A stretch of DNA of 64,000 nt from Methanocorpusculum sp. GTDB lineage: Archaea > Halobacteriota > Methanomicrobia > Methanomicrobiales > Methanocorpusculaceae. Of this stretch, positions 20,471 to 29,616 are shown one piece after another (position 1 is the first letter of the stretch; every line of letters starts with the position of its first letter). The notes under the pieces are model-generated. The model did not search any database. It was not told the origin of the DNA and worked only from the letters and a program-made list of their open reading frames with translations. The DNA lies in contig JAFQBW010000060.1 of the NCBI GenBank assembly GCA_017399555.1, positions 25,596-89,595 on the forward strand. The letters are read 5' to 3'. Both the position numbers and the translations under genes were made by a program.

Positions 20471-23400
20471 ATGATGAAGAAAACTGGGACTGAGGCAGGC
20501 TCAACGGGGCGTGCTTTGACAAAGGTTCTGCGGCGTCTTTTGGGTGCTGCGGTTGTATTGATGGCGCTTTGTCTGGTGTTGGCTGTACCGGCTACGGCAA
20601 CAGGAACGCCGGATACAAGCTGGTATGATGCTAGTCAGAATGAGTTTGTTATAGATACAGCTGATGAACTTGCCGGTCTTGCAGTTCTGGTGAACAACGG
20701 GGACTCATTCGAAGGCAAGACAGTGTCGCTTGGTGCGGACATTGACTTAAGCGGATATCCAAACTGGACGCCGATTGGAAATGCAACTCATGCTTTTAGT
20801 GGTAAATTCCACGGCAAGACATATGGTATTTCCAACCTCTACATCAGTTTACCGGAGAATGAATATGTTGGTCTCTTTGGAAACATTACCAATGAAATAA
20901 ATGGAATTCATCTTTCTGACAGTTTTGTTGCGGGATATGGATATGTGGGCAGTATTGCCGGCATTGTCAATGGTGGTTCTATTGTTGACTGCATAGTAGA
21001 GAACTTTATCGTAGATGGTGGAGGTCACTCTGTAGGAGGTATGGCTGGAGAAATCTGTGATGACAGTAGCATAAATGCCTGTATTATTACAGATGGTAGA
21101 ATTGATGGAAATAGTTATGTTGGAAGTGTTGTAGGTACTATTTCACGCATCAGCAGCTGCAGTTACTGTATCATCAGTAATTGCACTGTTGCTGGAGATT
21201 ATACGACCGGAGGAGTTGCCGGAGATATTCACAGCAGCAGTCTCAACAACATCACTATATCTTCTAGTACTGTCACCGGAGTCTATGATTCAGGTGGTCT
21301 TGGAGGTATGTTCTGGACAGGTGCAAACTGGCCAGGAAGCAGTGCTAAAGACTGTGTAATGAATAATTGTACAATTACCGGTAGCGGTATTACCGGACAT
21401 CTGTGGAACAGTGAGGTTCAGAATTGTACGCTGAATTCCTGTACGATGAGTGTCAGTGGTATTGCAGATATGGTTTCCACTGGTGTTATTGATAATTGTA
21501 CATTACGTGATTGTACCATTGATGGCGAAAGTTTCCTGGGAGGAATTGGTGGTACGGTTAGTTCTTGGAGTAGAGTTAGTGACTGCATTCTGGAAAACTG
21601 TACAATCAGCAGTAGTTCCAGTCTTGGCGGTATTGTCGAAAATCTGGTTGACAGTTCTATTATTAATTGTACTTTGATGGACTGCAATATTCAGAGTCTC
21701 GGTGATGTCAGTGGTGTGGCTCTTCGTATTTCTCACAGTCCGGGGGTTTACAATAGTACCCATATCATCGATTGTACATTACAGAATTGTCGAATTACTG
21801 GTGAATGTTTAGCAAGTGGTGTCGCAGGTGATGTTACCTCTACGAACATTGACGGTTGTGTGTTAGAGGATTGTACGATTCTTGGAGAGGATTTAGTTGC
21901 AGGAGTTGTTAGTAGAGCAATTAATACTACTGTTCACGCCTGTGAGGTAATTGATTGTACTATAACTGGAATTGATAATGATGTTGGCGGTATTGGCGGA
22001 TACATTTATGATGGAAGCTCTATTACCTCCTGTCTGGTCGAGAATTCTGTAATCAGCGGAACAAATAATGTTGGCGGTATTTCCGGAAAATTATGGGAGG
22101 ATAGTACTGCAGGTTCCTGTGCTGTCAGTTCATGCAGTATCTCCAGTAAAGACATTCATGTTGGCGGTGTTGTCGGAGATCTCTGGAATAGTGATGTCTA
22201 TGACGCAACCCTGATTAATGGGACAATTATTGGTAAAGAGTATGTCGGAGGTCTAATTGGCGGTGCTCAAGGAAATGTTAGTAATTGTTCTGTTACCGCA
22301 GAAATTACCGGAACAAGTTATGTTGGCGGAATCACCGGTAGTTTGTTTTTAGGAACAGTCAGTAACTGTATTTCTCTGGTTCAGTATATTGATACAGATG
22401 GAACTGTTCCGGGAAGAATTGATAATTCCTCATCGTTTGGTTTTGTTCTCCTGAACAACTACGCCTGGAAAGGAATGACCTCAAACGGTAATCTTTTCAC
22501 GAGTGATATTGGGCCAAACGAAATGAATGGTGCATCCGTCTCTTCCTCTGAGTTATGGAACAACCAGTCCTTCTTCGAAGACACCCTTGGTTGGGACTTT
22601 GAAAACACCTGGATGATGAATTCCGGAAACGACAAGTACCAGCTTCCGGTTCTGCAGTTCCAGGACACACCAGTTGCCGGTGATGCAACGTATTTGTTAG
22701 GTGAAGATGTGAAGCCAACGCCTACACCGACTCCCGGTCCAACCACAGCACCAGTTCCAAATACAGACTGGTATGATGCAAATGAGACGGAGTTTGTAAT
22801 CTACACCGCAGATGAGCTTGCTGGTTTTGCAGTTCTGGTGAACAACGGAACTTCTTTCAAAGATAAGACTGTGTCGCTTGGTACAGATATTGACTTAAGC
22901 GGATACCCGAACTGGACGCCAATTGGAACTGTTGAAAATCAATTCAATGCATCTTTCGATGGTAAATGCCATATCATCTCGAATTTATCCATGGATGATA
23001 TCCCTGAAATTCGATTTATGGGATTATTTGGTATTGTTACCCCCAATACAACAATAAAAAATTGTTATATTGAAAACATTAGGATAAATTTACATACGAA
23101 TGAGGATTTGTATGTTGGAGGTATTGTAGGCTCCCACTATGGTTTACTTGAGAACTGTAGGGTTGAGGGCAATTTCTCTGTAACATCTACAGATAGAGTT
23201 CACATTGGAGGGATTGCAGGATCTAGTGTGGGAACTATTCTGGATTCAAAAGTTACTGGAACTATTTTTTCAAATAGCTTAGGTTCTGCTTATATTGGGG
23301 GTATCGTTGGAAGTGTTAACAAAGGTACTGTCAGAACTTGTTATGTATCAGGATTGATTGATGGGGATTCTATGGGGTATGTAACTATAGGAGGTATTGT

Positions 23401-24742
23401 TGGTTATTCATCTAATGCAAAGATAATCGAAAAATGTTCTGTTGAATCTATCATTAGGGGCAATAGTTCAGGTGAGGTAAAAATTGGCGGTATTGCAGGT
23501 ACTAATCACTATGGCAGTACCATTGATTCTTGTTATACAAATTGCTCTATATTTGGTAGTTGTAATAAATCTAACGATTACTCAGCAGCAATAGACTGTG
23601 GGGGCATTGCTGGGTGGAATGTGCATGATATTCGTAGCTGCTACTCTGTGGGAAACATTTCTGTAATCAGAAATGCACCACCATCATATGATATTATGTA
23701 TGTTGGTCTTGCTACTATTGGAGGTATTGTTGGTTATAATAACAATATTGTTGACTCATGTTATGCAGTTAATAGTCTTCATGTAACTGGATTTAACCCA
23801 CATATTGGTGGAATTGTTGGCTATACATATAATGGACTTATTCAGAATAATTATGCACTGAACAACCATCTTATTGGAACAACAAGTAATATTTCAAGAC
23901 TTGTTGGAACCATAAGCGAGGAAGCAATTCAATCCACGACTATTTCCAATAATTATGGGTGGGATAGATTACAGATTTCAAGATTGGGGTTATCATATTC
24001 GAACACTACAGATGAAATTCTCAATGGTTTTGATATTTCAGCAACTGATGTTTGGAATAATACTAATTTTTGCAATCAGTTAGGGAGCACAACTTGGAAG
24101 ATGAACTCCGGAAACGACAAGTACCAGCTTCCGGTTTTGCAGTTCCAGGATGCTCCGGTTGCAGGTGATGCAACGTATCTGTTAGCCGATGAACCAGAAC
24201 CAACTCCAACACCAACCCCGGACAACACTTCAGACTTCACTCTGAATCTCTCCCCCGGCTGGAACTTTATTTCCATCCCCAAAGCCTTAGATGCTTCCAA
24301 CGCAACAGCCCTCGCCCTCTTCGGTTCTCTTGACACCGCAGGCAATGCAATTCTGGGATACAATGCAGAAACACAGAGCTGGGAGCAGATTACTGCAGAC
24401 ACTGTTATCAAACCGCTTACCGGCTACTGGGTTTATTCAACAACCAGTACTGCTGTCCCGCTTACGTACCCGGATGTTCCAACAGTTCCGGCAATGAAGC
24501 AGCTCCACCCCGGCTGGAACGCAGTTGGTCTGTCCGCAGATACTGACACTTCAGCCTCAACTTTCTTTGCGGGCCTGAATTGGAGAGTGGCACTTCCGTG
24601 GAACTGTGAGAATGGCATGTATGACTCTGCAATCGTTAACGGCGGCGGTTCCGGAAACTCTCCGGACAGACTGCTGACCTTAGGTAACGGCTGCTGGCTC
24701 TATGTAGAGGAGGCGAATGTGCTTCCGGGACTTACCGCATGA
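20471..24742 (+). CDS. Secreted double beta-helix (GLUG) surface protein (D)
   Basis: 1423 residues with the signal-peptide cassette of protein C (MMKK, TEAGST, AAVVLM). Two parallel beta-helix units follow. Unit 1 spans about 46-740 and unit 2 about 762-1240. Each opens with WYDA...EFVI.TADELAG.AVLVNNG and LSGYPNWTPIG, and each closes with MNSGNDKYQLPVLQFQD plus a PTPTPTP linker. Unit 2 has classic GLUG motifs (GGIVGYSS). Unit 1 is rich in regularly spaced cysteines (NCTLRDCTIDG type). The final ~165 residues form a GWNFISIPK...GYWVYS...GWNAVG...LPWN domain ending GLTA, shared with proteins F and G. It is first in the operon; its stop overlaps the next start (ATGA). Likely an adhesin; ligand unknown. 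Confidence 0.82.
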   Translation: MMKKTGTEAGSTGRALTKVLRRLLGAAVVLMALCLVLAVPATATGTPDTSWYDASQNEFVIDTADELAGLAVLVNNGDSFEGKTVSLGADIDLSGYPNWTPIGNATHAFSGKFHGKTYGISNLYISLPENEYVGLFGNITNEINGIHLSDSFVAGYGYVGSIAGIVNGGSIVDCIVENFIVDGGGHSVGGMAGEICDDSSINACIITDGRIDGNSYVGSVVGTISRISSCSYCIISNCTVAGDYTTGGVAGDIHSSSLNNITISSSTVTGVYDSGGLGGMFWTGANWPGSSAKDCVMNNCTITGSGITGHLWNSEVQNCTLNSCTMSVSGIADMVSTGVIDNCTLRDCTIDGESFLGGIGGTVSSWSRVSDCILENCTISSSSSLGGIVENLVDSSIINCTLMDCNIQSLGDVSGVALRISHSPGVYNSTHIIDCTLQNCRITGECLASGVAGDVTSTNIDGCVLEDCTILGEDLVAGVVSRAINTTVHACEVIDCTITGIDNDVGGIGGYIYDGSSITSCLVENSVISGTNNVGGISGKLWEDSTAGSCAVSSCSISSKDIHVGGVVGDLWNSDVYDATLINGTIIGKEYVGGLIGGAQGNVSNCSVTAEITGTSYVGGITGSLFLGTVSNCISLVQYIDTDGTVPGRIDNSSSFGFVLLNNYAWKGMTSNGNLFTSDIGPNEMNGASVSSSELWNNQSFFEDTLGWDFENTWMMNSGNDKYQLPVLQFQDTPVAGDATYLLGEDVKPTPTPTPGPTTAPVPNTDWYDANETEFVIYTADELAGFAVLVNNGTSFKDKTVSLGTDIDLSGYPNWTPIGTVENQFNASFDGKCHIISNLSMDDIPEIRFMGLFGIVTPNTTIKNCYIENIRINLHTNEDLYVGGIVGSHYGLLENCRVEGNFSVTSTDRVHIGGIAGSSVGTILDSKVTGTIFSNSLGSAYIGGIVGSVNKGTVRTCYVSGLIDGDSMGYVTIGGIVGYSSNAKIIEKCSVESIIRGNSSGEVKIGGIAGTNHYGSTIDSCYTNCSIFGSCNKSNDYSAAIDCGGIAGWNVHDIRSCYSVGNISVIRNAPPSYDIMYVGLATIGGIVGYNNNIVDSCYAVNSLHVTGFNPHIGGIVGYTYNGLIQNNYALNNHLIGTTSNISRLVGTISEEAIQSTTISNNYGWDRLQISRLGLSYSNTTDEILNGFDISATDVWNNTNFCNQLGSTTWKMNSGNDKYQLPVLQFQDAPVAGDATYLLADEPEPTPTPTPDNTSDFTLNLSPGWNFISIPKALDASNATALALFGSLDTAGNAILGYNAETQSWEQITADTVIKPLTGYWVYSTTSTAVPLTYPDVPTVPAMKQLHPGWNAVGLSADTDTSASTFFAGLNWRVALPWNCENGMYDSAIVNGGGSGNSPDRLLTLGNGCWLYVEEANVLPGLTA

Positions 24743-25488
24743 AATCGAGATATCTTGCTATAACGGTGCTGCTTGCTGTCTTTGCCTTTGCAGTACTTCC
24801 GGCTGCTGTTGCTGCGGACTCTTCCTCCGCTCCGCAGCTTCCGGCACAGATTCATGGAACAGTGGTTGACAAAAACGGTGTTCCGCTTCCGGCAGGAACG
24901 GTGATTACCGCAACGGTGGATGGAAACGAGTTCACGTACACCATCAAGGAGGATGGAAAGATTGGTGAGCCGGGAACTTTTGGAGAAAAGTTCCTGGTTC
25001 ATGGAGAAAATGCCGGAAGTTCGATTGAGTTCTCGGTAAACGGAGAGCCGGCAGGAGAGCTTCCACTCTACACGCCGGGAAAATCCATGGAGTTTGATTT
25101 AAGCTTCCCGGTAGATGCTGATAATCTGCAGCCCTCCGGTTCTTCCGCATCCGGTGATTCACCGTCAACTCCGTCAGTTCCTGCAGATACACCGGGCAAA
25201 AATCCGGTAGAGACACCATTGGCATCCAATCCGTCAAAGACTCCGTCTGAATCAACCTCGTCTCCATCAGAAACACCAGAGGCTACGGATTTGCCGGTAG
25301 AGGATGACCCTGGCGAGATTCTGCCGCCAGCCGGTGATACCGGAGATTCTCCGGTTGAGGTTGTCCAGCCGATTGAGCCTATCGTGCATCCGACTGATGT
25401 TCAAACACCCGGCTTCTCATTCGGGTTACTTATGGGAGCATTAACTCTTAGCGTATTCCTTACCAGAAAGGGGGGAGATAAACAATGA
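24739..25488 (+). CDS. Short PGF-type anchored surface protein (E)
   Basis: 249 residues with signal peptide at about 1-26. Residues about 27-125 form a carboxypeptidase-regulatory-like beta domain (SSSAPQLPAQIHGTVVDKNG, GTFGEKFLVHG). It is clearly homologous to the N-terminal domain of protein H. A Ser/Thr/Pro/Glu-rich stalk (about 130-220) leads to TPGFSFG, a hydrophobic stretch and a basic tail (TRKGGDKQ). That matches the layout of PGF-CTERM archaeosortase substrates, so covalent lipid anchoring after cleavage is likely. It overlaps both neighbours by 4 nt (ATGA), implying translational coupling. Confidence 0.75.
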   Translation: MKSRYLAITVLLAVFAFAVLPAAVAADSSSAPQLPAQIHGTVVDKNGVPLPAGTVITATVDGNEFTYTIKEDGKIGEPGTFGEKFLVHGENAGSSIEFSVNGEPAGELPLYTPGKSMEFDLSFPVDADNLQPSGSSASGDSPSTPSVPADTPGKNPVETPLASNPSKTPSESTSSPSETPEATDLPVEDDPGEILPPAGDTGDSPVEVVQPIEPIVHPTDVQTPGFSFGLLMGALTLSVFLTRKGGDKQ

Positions 25489-28178
25489 AAAAAGATTCTC
25501 AGAAAAACCATGGCTGTGCTTCGACACGGCTTTACAATTCTGCGGTGAAAGCAGGTCTTGTTCTGCTGACTCTTCTGCTGCTGAGCACCATTCCGGCAGC
25601 AGCATCAGCTGAAGGTATTATTACTATAACTACGGAGACATCATCCGTATATCTTGGTGATTCCTTCACCCTTTCCGGAGTGAACACTGAGTCGGATTAT
25701 GTTACCCTCTACATGCAGGGAACAAATTTCCAATCAACACCGCTGGTATCTCACCCGGTTTCTGTCTCTGCGGATGATTCCTGGAGTGCTACAATCGACA
25801 CAGCAGGAATAACTGATGTAAATGGAAAAAGAATGGATCTTGGAACATACACAATCACTGCTGTTGCTTCCAACTCCTCTACTGGATTCCTGAAGGCAAC
25901 TGTTGCGATGTCATTTAAACAACCGTTTATCAGCGTCACTTCTGCGCCGGAAGTCATTGTTCAGGGAACTGCTGCAGACTTTGTCGTGAAAGCTGAGGCT
26001 TCTCCGAATGGAATTCAGTGGTACATCTTTGGAACCAACTTCTTTGACTATGGAGCAGTGGCAACGCCAAACAGCAAAGACACGCCGAACCTGTTCACTG
26101 TTACACTCACCAAAGAGGATACGAACAGAGCTACTATGTCTGCAGGTCAGTACTTCGCTGTTTTCCAGCACCCGATGTATGATGGAATGTTCAACATCAT
26201 GGCCAATGATACGGTATTCTATCTGAATACGACTGGAAATGCTGTCGATACGTCTACCACTCCTGCAACTGTTAATGGTTTTATGCTCTTCAATGCTTTA
26301 GACCGCCAGACGGCAAACGCAGCTCAGGCACTTTGTGATGCACTTGACTCACAGAACATTGATGATATATATGTCAAGTACTCCTTTTTCGTCATAGGAG
26401 ACGACCAGTCCTTCTCCATCAGTGAGATACCAACCGAGGTTCTTAAGGGAGAAAAAATTGTCATCTCTGGTGTTGATACAGCAAACGTTGGAGAAACCGT
26501 TGTTGTTGAGATGATTTCCACTGCTTTCGCTGCAGTTCCAAAAGAGGAGGTTGGTTCTGCAGCATTCATCGTTGCAACTGCAGAAATTGCAGAAGACGGA
26601 ACTTGGGAAATCACCCTCGACACTTCTGACTTAAATGTTGATGAGTATGCAGTTTCTGTTGCAGTGAATTCAGAAGTCAGGACGAGTGTTCATGTTAATA
26701 TCATCGATCCGAATGGGTCAGTTCCAACCCCGACACCAACCCCAACACCCACACCAACTCCAACACCTGTCGGTTCTGTCTTCACCTATTCATCGAGCGA
26801 TGCCGTTGTAACTCCGTCTGGTGTGTTATCAGTAGGTCAGCGTGTTACTGCAACGATGAAGATTACTGTCCGTGGTGGTTCCCTATGGGTAGATGATAAA
26901 ATCTCTTTCAGTACTCCTCTGAGCAATGCAAAATGGTCTACCGACATTTACCGTGGTGGAGTTCTCATTGTAAGTGATTATCAGTCATCCAGTATTTCCG
27001 GATTCATGCTGGAAAGTGACTCAAATCTTGTCCTCAAGATTTCTTTATCAGGTACTGTATCTGCTTCATCAGGAGGTAAGGAAATCTCCGTACTGAATAT
27101 TGTTTCAACAGGAAATGACCCGTCTTCCTTCTCCACCAAGGCTCAGAAGGTGTATACCGTTGCAGAATTTACTACTGACCTTGCAGCCGCAAAGAAAGCC
27201 GCTGCAGACTTAAATGTACGCTCTGATGTATATGCAGGATATGGAATTGATACTGCAGCAGTAAATCAGTATGTCGCACAGGCTGAAACAAAAATTTCTG
27301 CAGCGGAATCTGCGGGAACTGCAAACCTTGCGACTGCCTATGCAAACATCGAAGCGGCCAAGACGTATCTGAAAAAGGCTGAAAGAGATTTGGCACTTGT
27401 CGGATTAAATGATGCAAACACTGACCTTGGAACGATTAACTCGATTGCTGATACTCTCTATAATCGTGGAATGGACAGCGAGGCACTGTATCTGGAAACA
27501 AAGGCAGTATCTCTGAAATACACCTATGATATCCTTTCTGCAGCATACAAGGCTGGCGGCGTACCGGATGCAGAAGAACTTGACTCCTTCATGGCTGATG
27601 TGCAGAAAACCCTGAAGAGAGCAAACGAGTACTTCCCGGTGTATGGAGAAGATCCGGAGATAACACTGCCAAACAATTTAACCCTGAAAGATGGTTGGAA
27701 CTTTATCTCCGTTCCAAAAGTTCTCACTGCTGAATCTGCCGTTGCTTCCACCTTCTTTGCCGGAGTTGATACTGCAGACAATGCAGTTCTCTTCTACAAC
27801 GCATCCGCTCAGGGATGGAATCAGGTAACTGCATCCGCTGTCATCAAACCGCTTACCGGCTACTGGGTTTACTCCAATGGAACGGCAGATATTCCGCTCT
27901 CCTATGTAACTACGCCAACTGTTCCGGCAGTAAAACAGCTCTACCCTGGATGGAATGCAGTCGGTGTCTCTGCTGACTGTGCTGTTCCTGCCGCCTCTTT
28001 CCTTGCCGGAACTCCGTGGCGTGTTGCCCTCCCGTGGAATCTGGACGCAGGAAACTGGAAGAATGCCATTGTCAACGGCGGAAGCAGTGTCAACTCTGCT
28101 GAACAGTATCTGATCCTTGGAAACGGTATCTGGGTATACGCAGAATCTGAGGGAACACTCATTGGACTTACCGCATGA
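25485..28178 (+). CDS. Secreted surface protein with GWNF C-terminal domain (F)
   Basis: 897 residues. Signal peptide about 1-46, with a long polar N-region. Residues about 47-410 are beta domains containing a module (FQHPMYDGMFNI ... FNALDRQTANAAQALCDAL) that recurs in the middle of protein H. The module resembles domains I associate with methanogen surface proteins, but I do not name it with confidence. A (TP)n linker (about 413-428) precedes a beta domain (about 430-560), an Ala-rich helical stretch probably forming a coiled coil (about 560-725), and the shared GWNFISVPK/GLTA domain (about 731-897). No membrane anchor is seen. Start and stop are coupled to the upstream gene by ATGA. Function unknown; structural or adhesive role inferred. 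Confidence 0.75.
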   Translation: MKKDSQKNHGCASTRLYNSAVKAGLVLLTLLLLSTIPAAASAEGIITITTETSSVYLGDSFTLSGVNTESDYVTLYMQGTNFQSTPLVSHPVSVSADDSWSATIDTAGITDVNGKRMDLGTYTITAVASNSSTGFLKATVAMSFKQPFISVTSAPEVIVQGTAADFVVKAEASPNGIQWYIFGTNFFDYGAVATPNSKDTPNLFTVTLTKEDTNRATMSAGQYFAVFQHPMYDGMFNIMANDTVFYLNTTGNAVDTSTTPATVNGFMLFNALDRQTANAAQALCDALDSQNIDDIYVKYSFFVIGDDQSFSISEIPTEVLKGEKIVISGVDTANVGETVVVEMISTAFAAVPKEEVGSAAFIVATAEIAEDGTWEITLDTSDLNVDEYAVSVAVNSEVRTSVHVNIIDPNGSVPTPTPTPTPTPTPTPVGSVFTYSSSDAVVTPSGVLSVGQRVTATMKITVRGGSLWVDDKISFSTPLSNAKWSTDIYRGGVLIVSDYQSSSISGFMLESDSNLVLKISLSGTVSASSGGKEISVLNIVSTGNDPSSFSTKAQKVYTVAEFTTDLAAAKKAAADLNVRSDVYAGYGIDTAAVNQYVAQAETKISAAESAGTANLATAYANIEAAKTYLKKAERDLALVGLNDANTDLGTINSIADTLYNRGMDSEALYLETKAVSLKYTYDILSAAYKAGGVPDAEELDSFMADVQKTLKRANEYFPVYGEDPEITLPNNLTLKDGWNFISVPKVLTAESAVASTFFAGVDTADNAVLFYNASAQGWNQVTASAVIKPLTGYWVYSNGTADIPLSYVTTPTVPAVKQLYPGWNAVGVSADCAVPAASFLAGTPWRVALPWNLDAGNWKNAIVNGGSSVNSAEQYLILGNGIWVYAESEGTLIGLTA

Positions 28179-28197
28179 AACAGAGGAGATAATCAGA

Positions 28198-29616
28198 GTG
28201 AAAGAAAAAAACCATATCCGAATACTCCCTCTCCTCCTTCTTACTGCCCTTGCCCTATCCGGCACAGCGACAGCAATGGATTACGGGACCTTCTTTGTCT
28301 ATCAAAACGAAACAGGACTGCCTGATGGCGTGTGGACATCTGGTGCTGCAACAGTAACCGTCACTGACGGTGACCTCTATCCGGGAGAAAACTTTGTTCA
28401 GGGAACATACAAACAGGGGGATAATACCATCTTCATCAGTTATCCCACGGCTGTATATTCTGCAGTAGCATCCCTTGACGAAATCTATTACATCGTCCCG
28501 GATGGCGGAACCGTCTATAAAGGCTCAAACCTGTACTTCAATGTCTCCGCAATCAGCAATATGGTACCTGTTGAATATCTGTTTATCACTGAACCGTCTG
28601 GTGCAGTGATGCGGATGGATAGCTTCTCATATGAATTCCCTGCTGAAGCAGATACTGGAACCTATAGGGTAATGGCTGTATTTGATATGGCATACTTTGT
28701 TCCGGGGGTTCCTGCAGATGTTTTGCTTGATCGTGACAACTCGTTCTTATTCACCGTTGTTGAAGAAACAGCTGCATCAATCTCCTCTTCGGTGGATACA
28801 GTCTACAACGGCGATGGTGTTGCTGTGACAATTACTGGAATGCCGGGAAGAGAGTATACAATTGAAGTGCTCGGCTTTGACGTCATAGAAAACCAGATTC
28901 TCGAAATTCAGAAAACGGAAACAGCGAATCAGTATAGATTTACCATGCCAAACATTGGAAAAGTAACCTTTCCTGTCACCGTAAACACCACTGGAAATTC
29001 TGCCTCTGTCAAACTCGTAGGTGTTGACAATGCAAAAGTTGTCTTCACTGTTGTCACCGATTCAAGTACTGGAGGAGGGGGAACAATCACGCCAAACAGC
29101 ACGCTCCCGTCTTCCCTGACACTGCAGAACGGCTGGAACTTTGTCTCTGTTCCAAAAGCTCTTGCAGCCTCTGCAAACACCGCATCCAAACTCTTTGCTA
29201 ATGTTGACACCGCAGACAGAGCCATTCTTGCTTACGATGCTTCCGGACAGAAGTGGGACCAGGTTGAGGCAACTACTGTTATCAAACCACTTCACGGCTA
29301 CTGGATTTATTCCAACAGCGTAGCCGCTGTCCCCCTCTCCTATGTTACAGACCCAACCGTTCCGGCAGTAAAACAGCTCTACACCGGATGGAACGCTGTC
29401 GGTGTATCTGCCCATGAAGCAGTCACTGCAGACACCGTATTCTCCGGAACCAACTGGCGTGTGGCTCTTCCCTGGAATCTGTCAGAAGGTCTCTGGGGCA
29501 GAGCCGTTGTCAACGGCGGCGGCGCTTCTAACAGTGCAGAACAGTATATGACTCTTGGAAATGGTATCTGGCTCTATGTCGACACCAATGGAACAATGAT
29601 AGGACTTACCGCATGA
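28198..29616 (+). CDS. Secreted surface protein with FVYQ and GWNF domains (G)
   Basis: 472 residues from a GTG start at 28198. That start is preferred because gaggag lies about 10 nt upstream and it begins directly with a signal peptide (KEKNHIRILPLLLLTALALS). An in-frame ATG at 28117 would lie inside the previous gene and spoil the signal. Residues about 30-200 hold a FVYQNETGLPDGVW module homologous to that near the N-terminus of protein C. A second beta domain (about 210-300) follows, then the shared C-terminal GWNFVSVPK...GLTA domain (about 305-472). It is fourth in the operon, with a 19-nt gap before it and an ATGA overlap with the next gene. Function unknown; secreted and probably cell-surface. 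Confidence 0.75.
   Translation: MKEKNHIRILPLLLLTALALSGTATAMDYGTFFVYQNETGLPDGVWTSGAATVTVTDGDLYPGENFVQGTYKQGDNTIFISYPTAVYSAVASLDEIYYIVPDGGTVYKGSNLYFNVSAISNMVPVEYLFITEPSGAVMRMDSFSYEFPAEADTGTYRVMAVFDMAYFVPGVPADVLLDRDNSFLFTVVEETAASISSSVDTVYNGDGVAVTITGMPGREYTIEVLGFDVIENQILEIQKTETANQYRFTMPNIGKVTFPVTVNTTGNSASVKLVGVDNAKVVFTVVTDSSTGGGGTITPNSTLPSSLTLQNGWNFVSVPKALAASANTASKLFANVDTADRAILAYDASGQKWDQVEATTVIKPLHGYWIYSNSVAAVPLSYVTDPTVPAVKQLYTGWNAVGVSAHEAVTADTVFSGTNWRVALPWNLSEGLWGRAVVNGGGASNSAEQYMTLGNGIWLYVDTNGTMIGLTA

Noticed and set aside
28117..28197. Longer N-terminus for protein G from ATG 28117
   Set aside because: It would lie within the previous gene and hide the signal peptide; GTG 28198 with gaggag is better.
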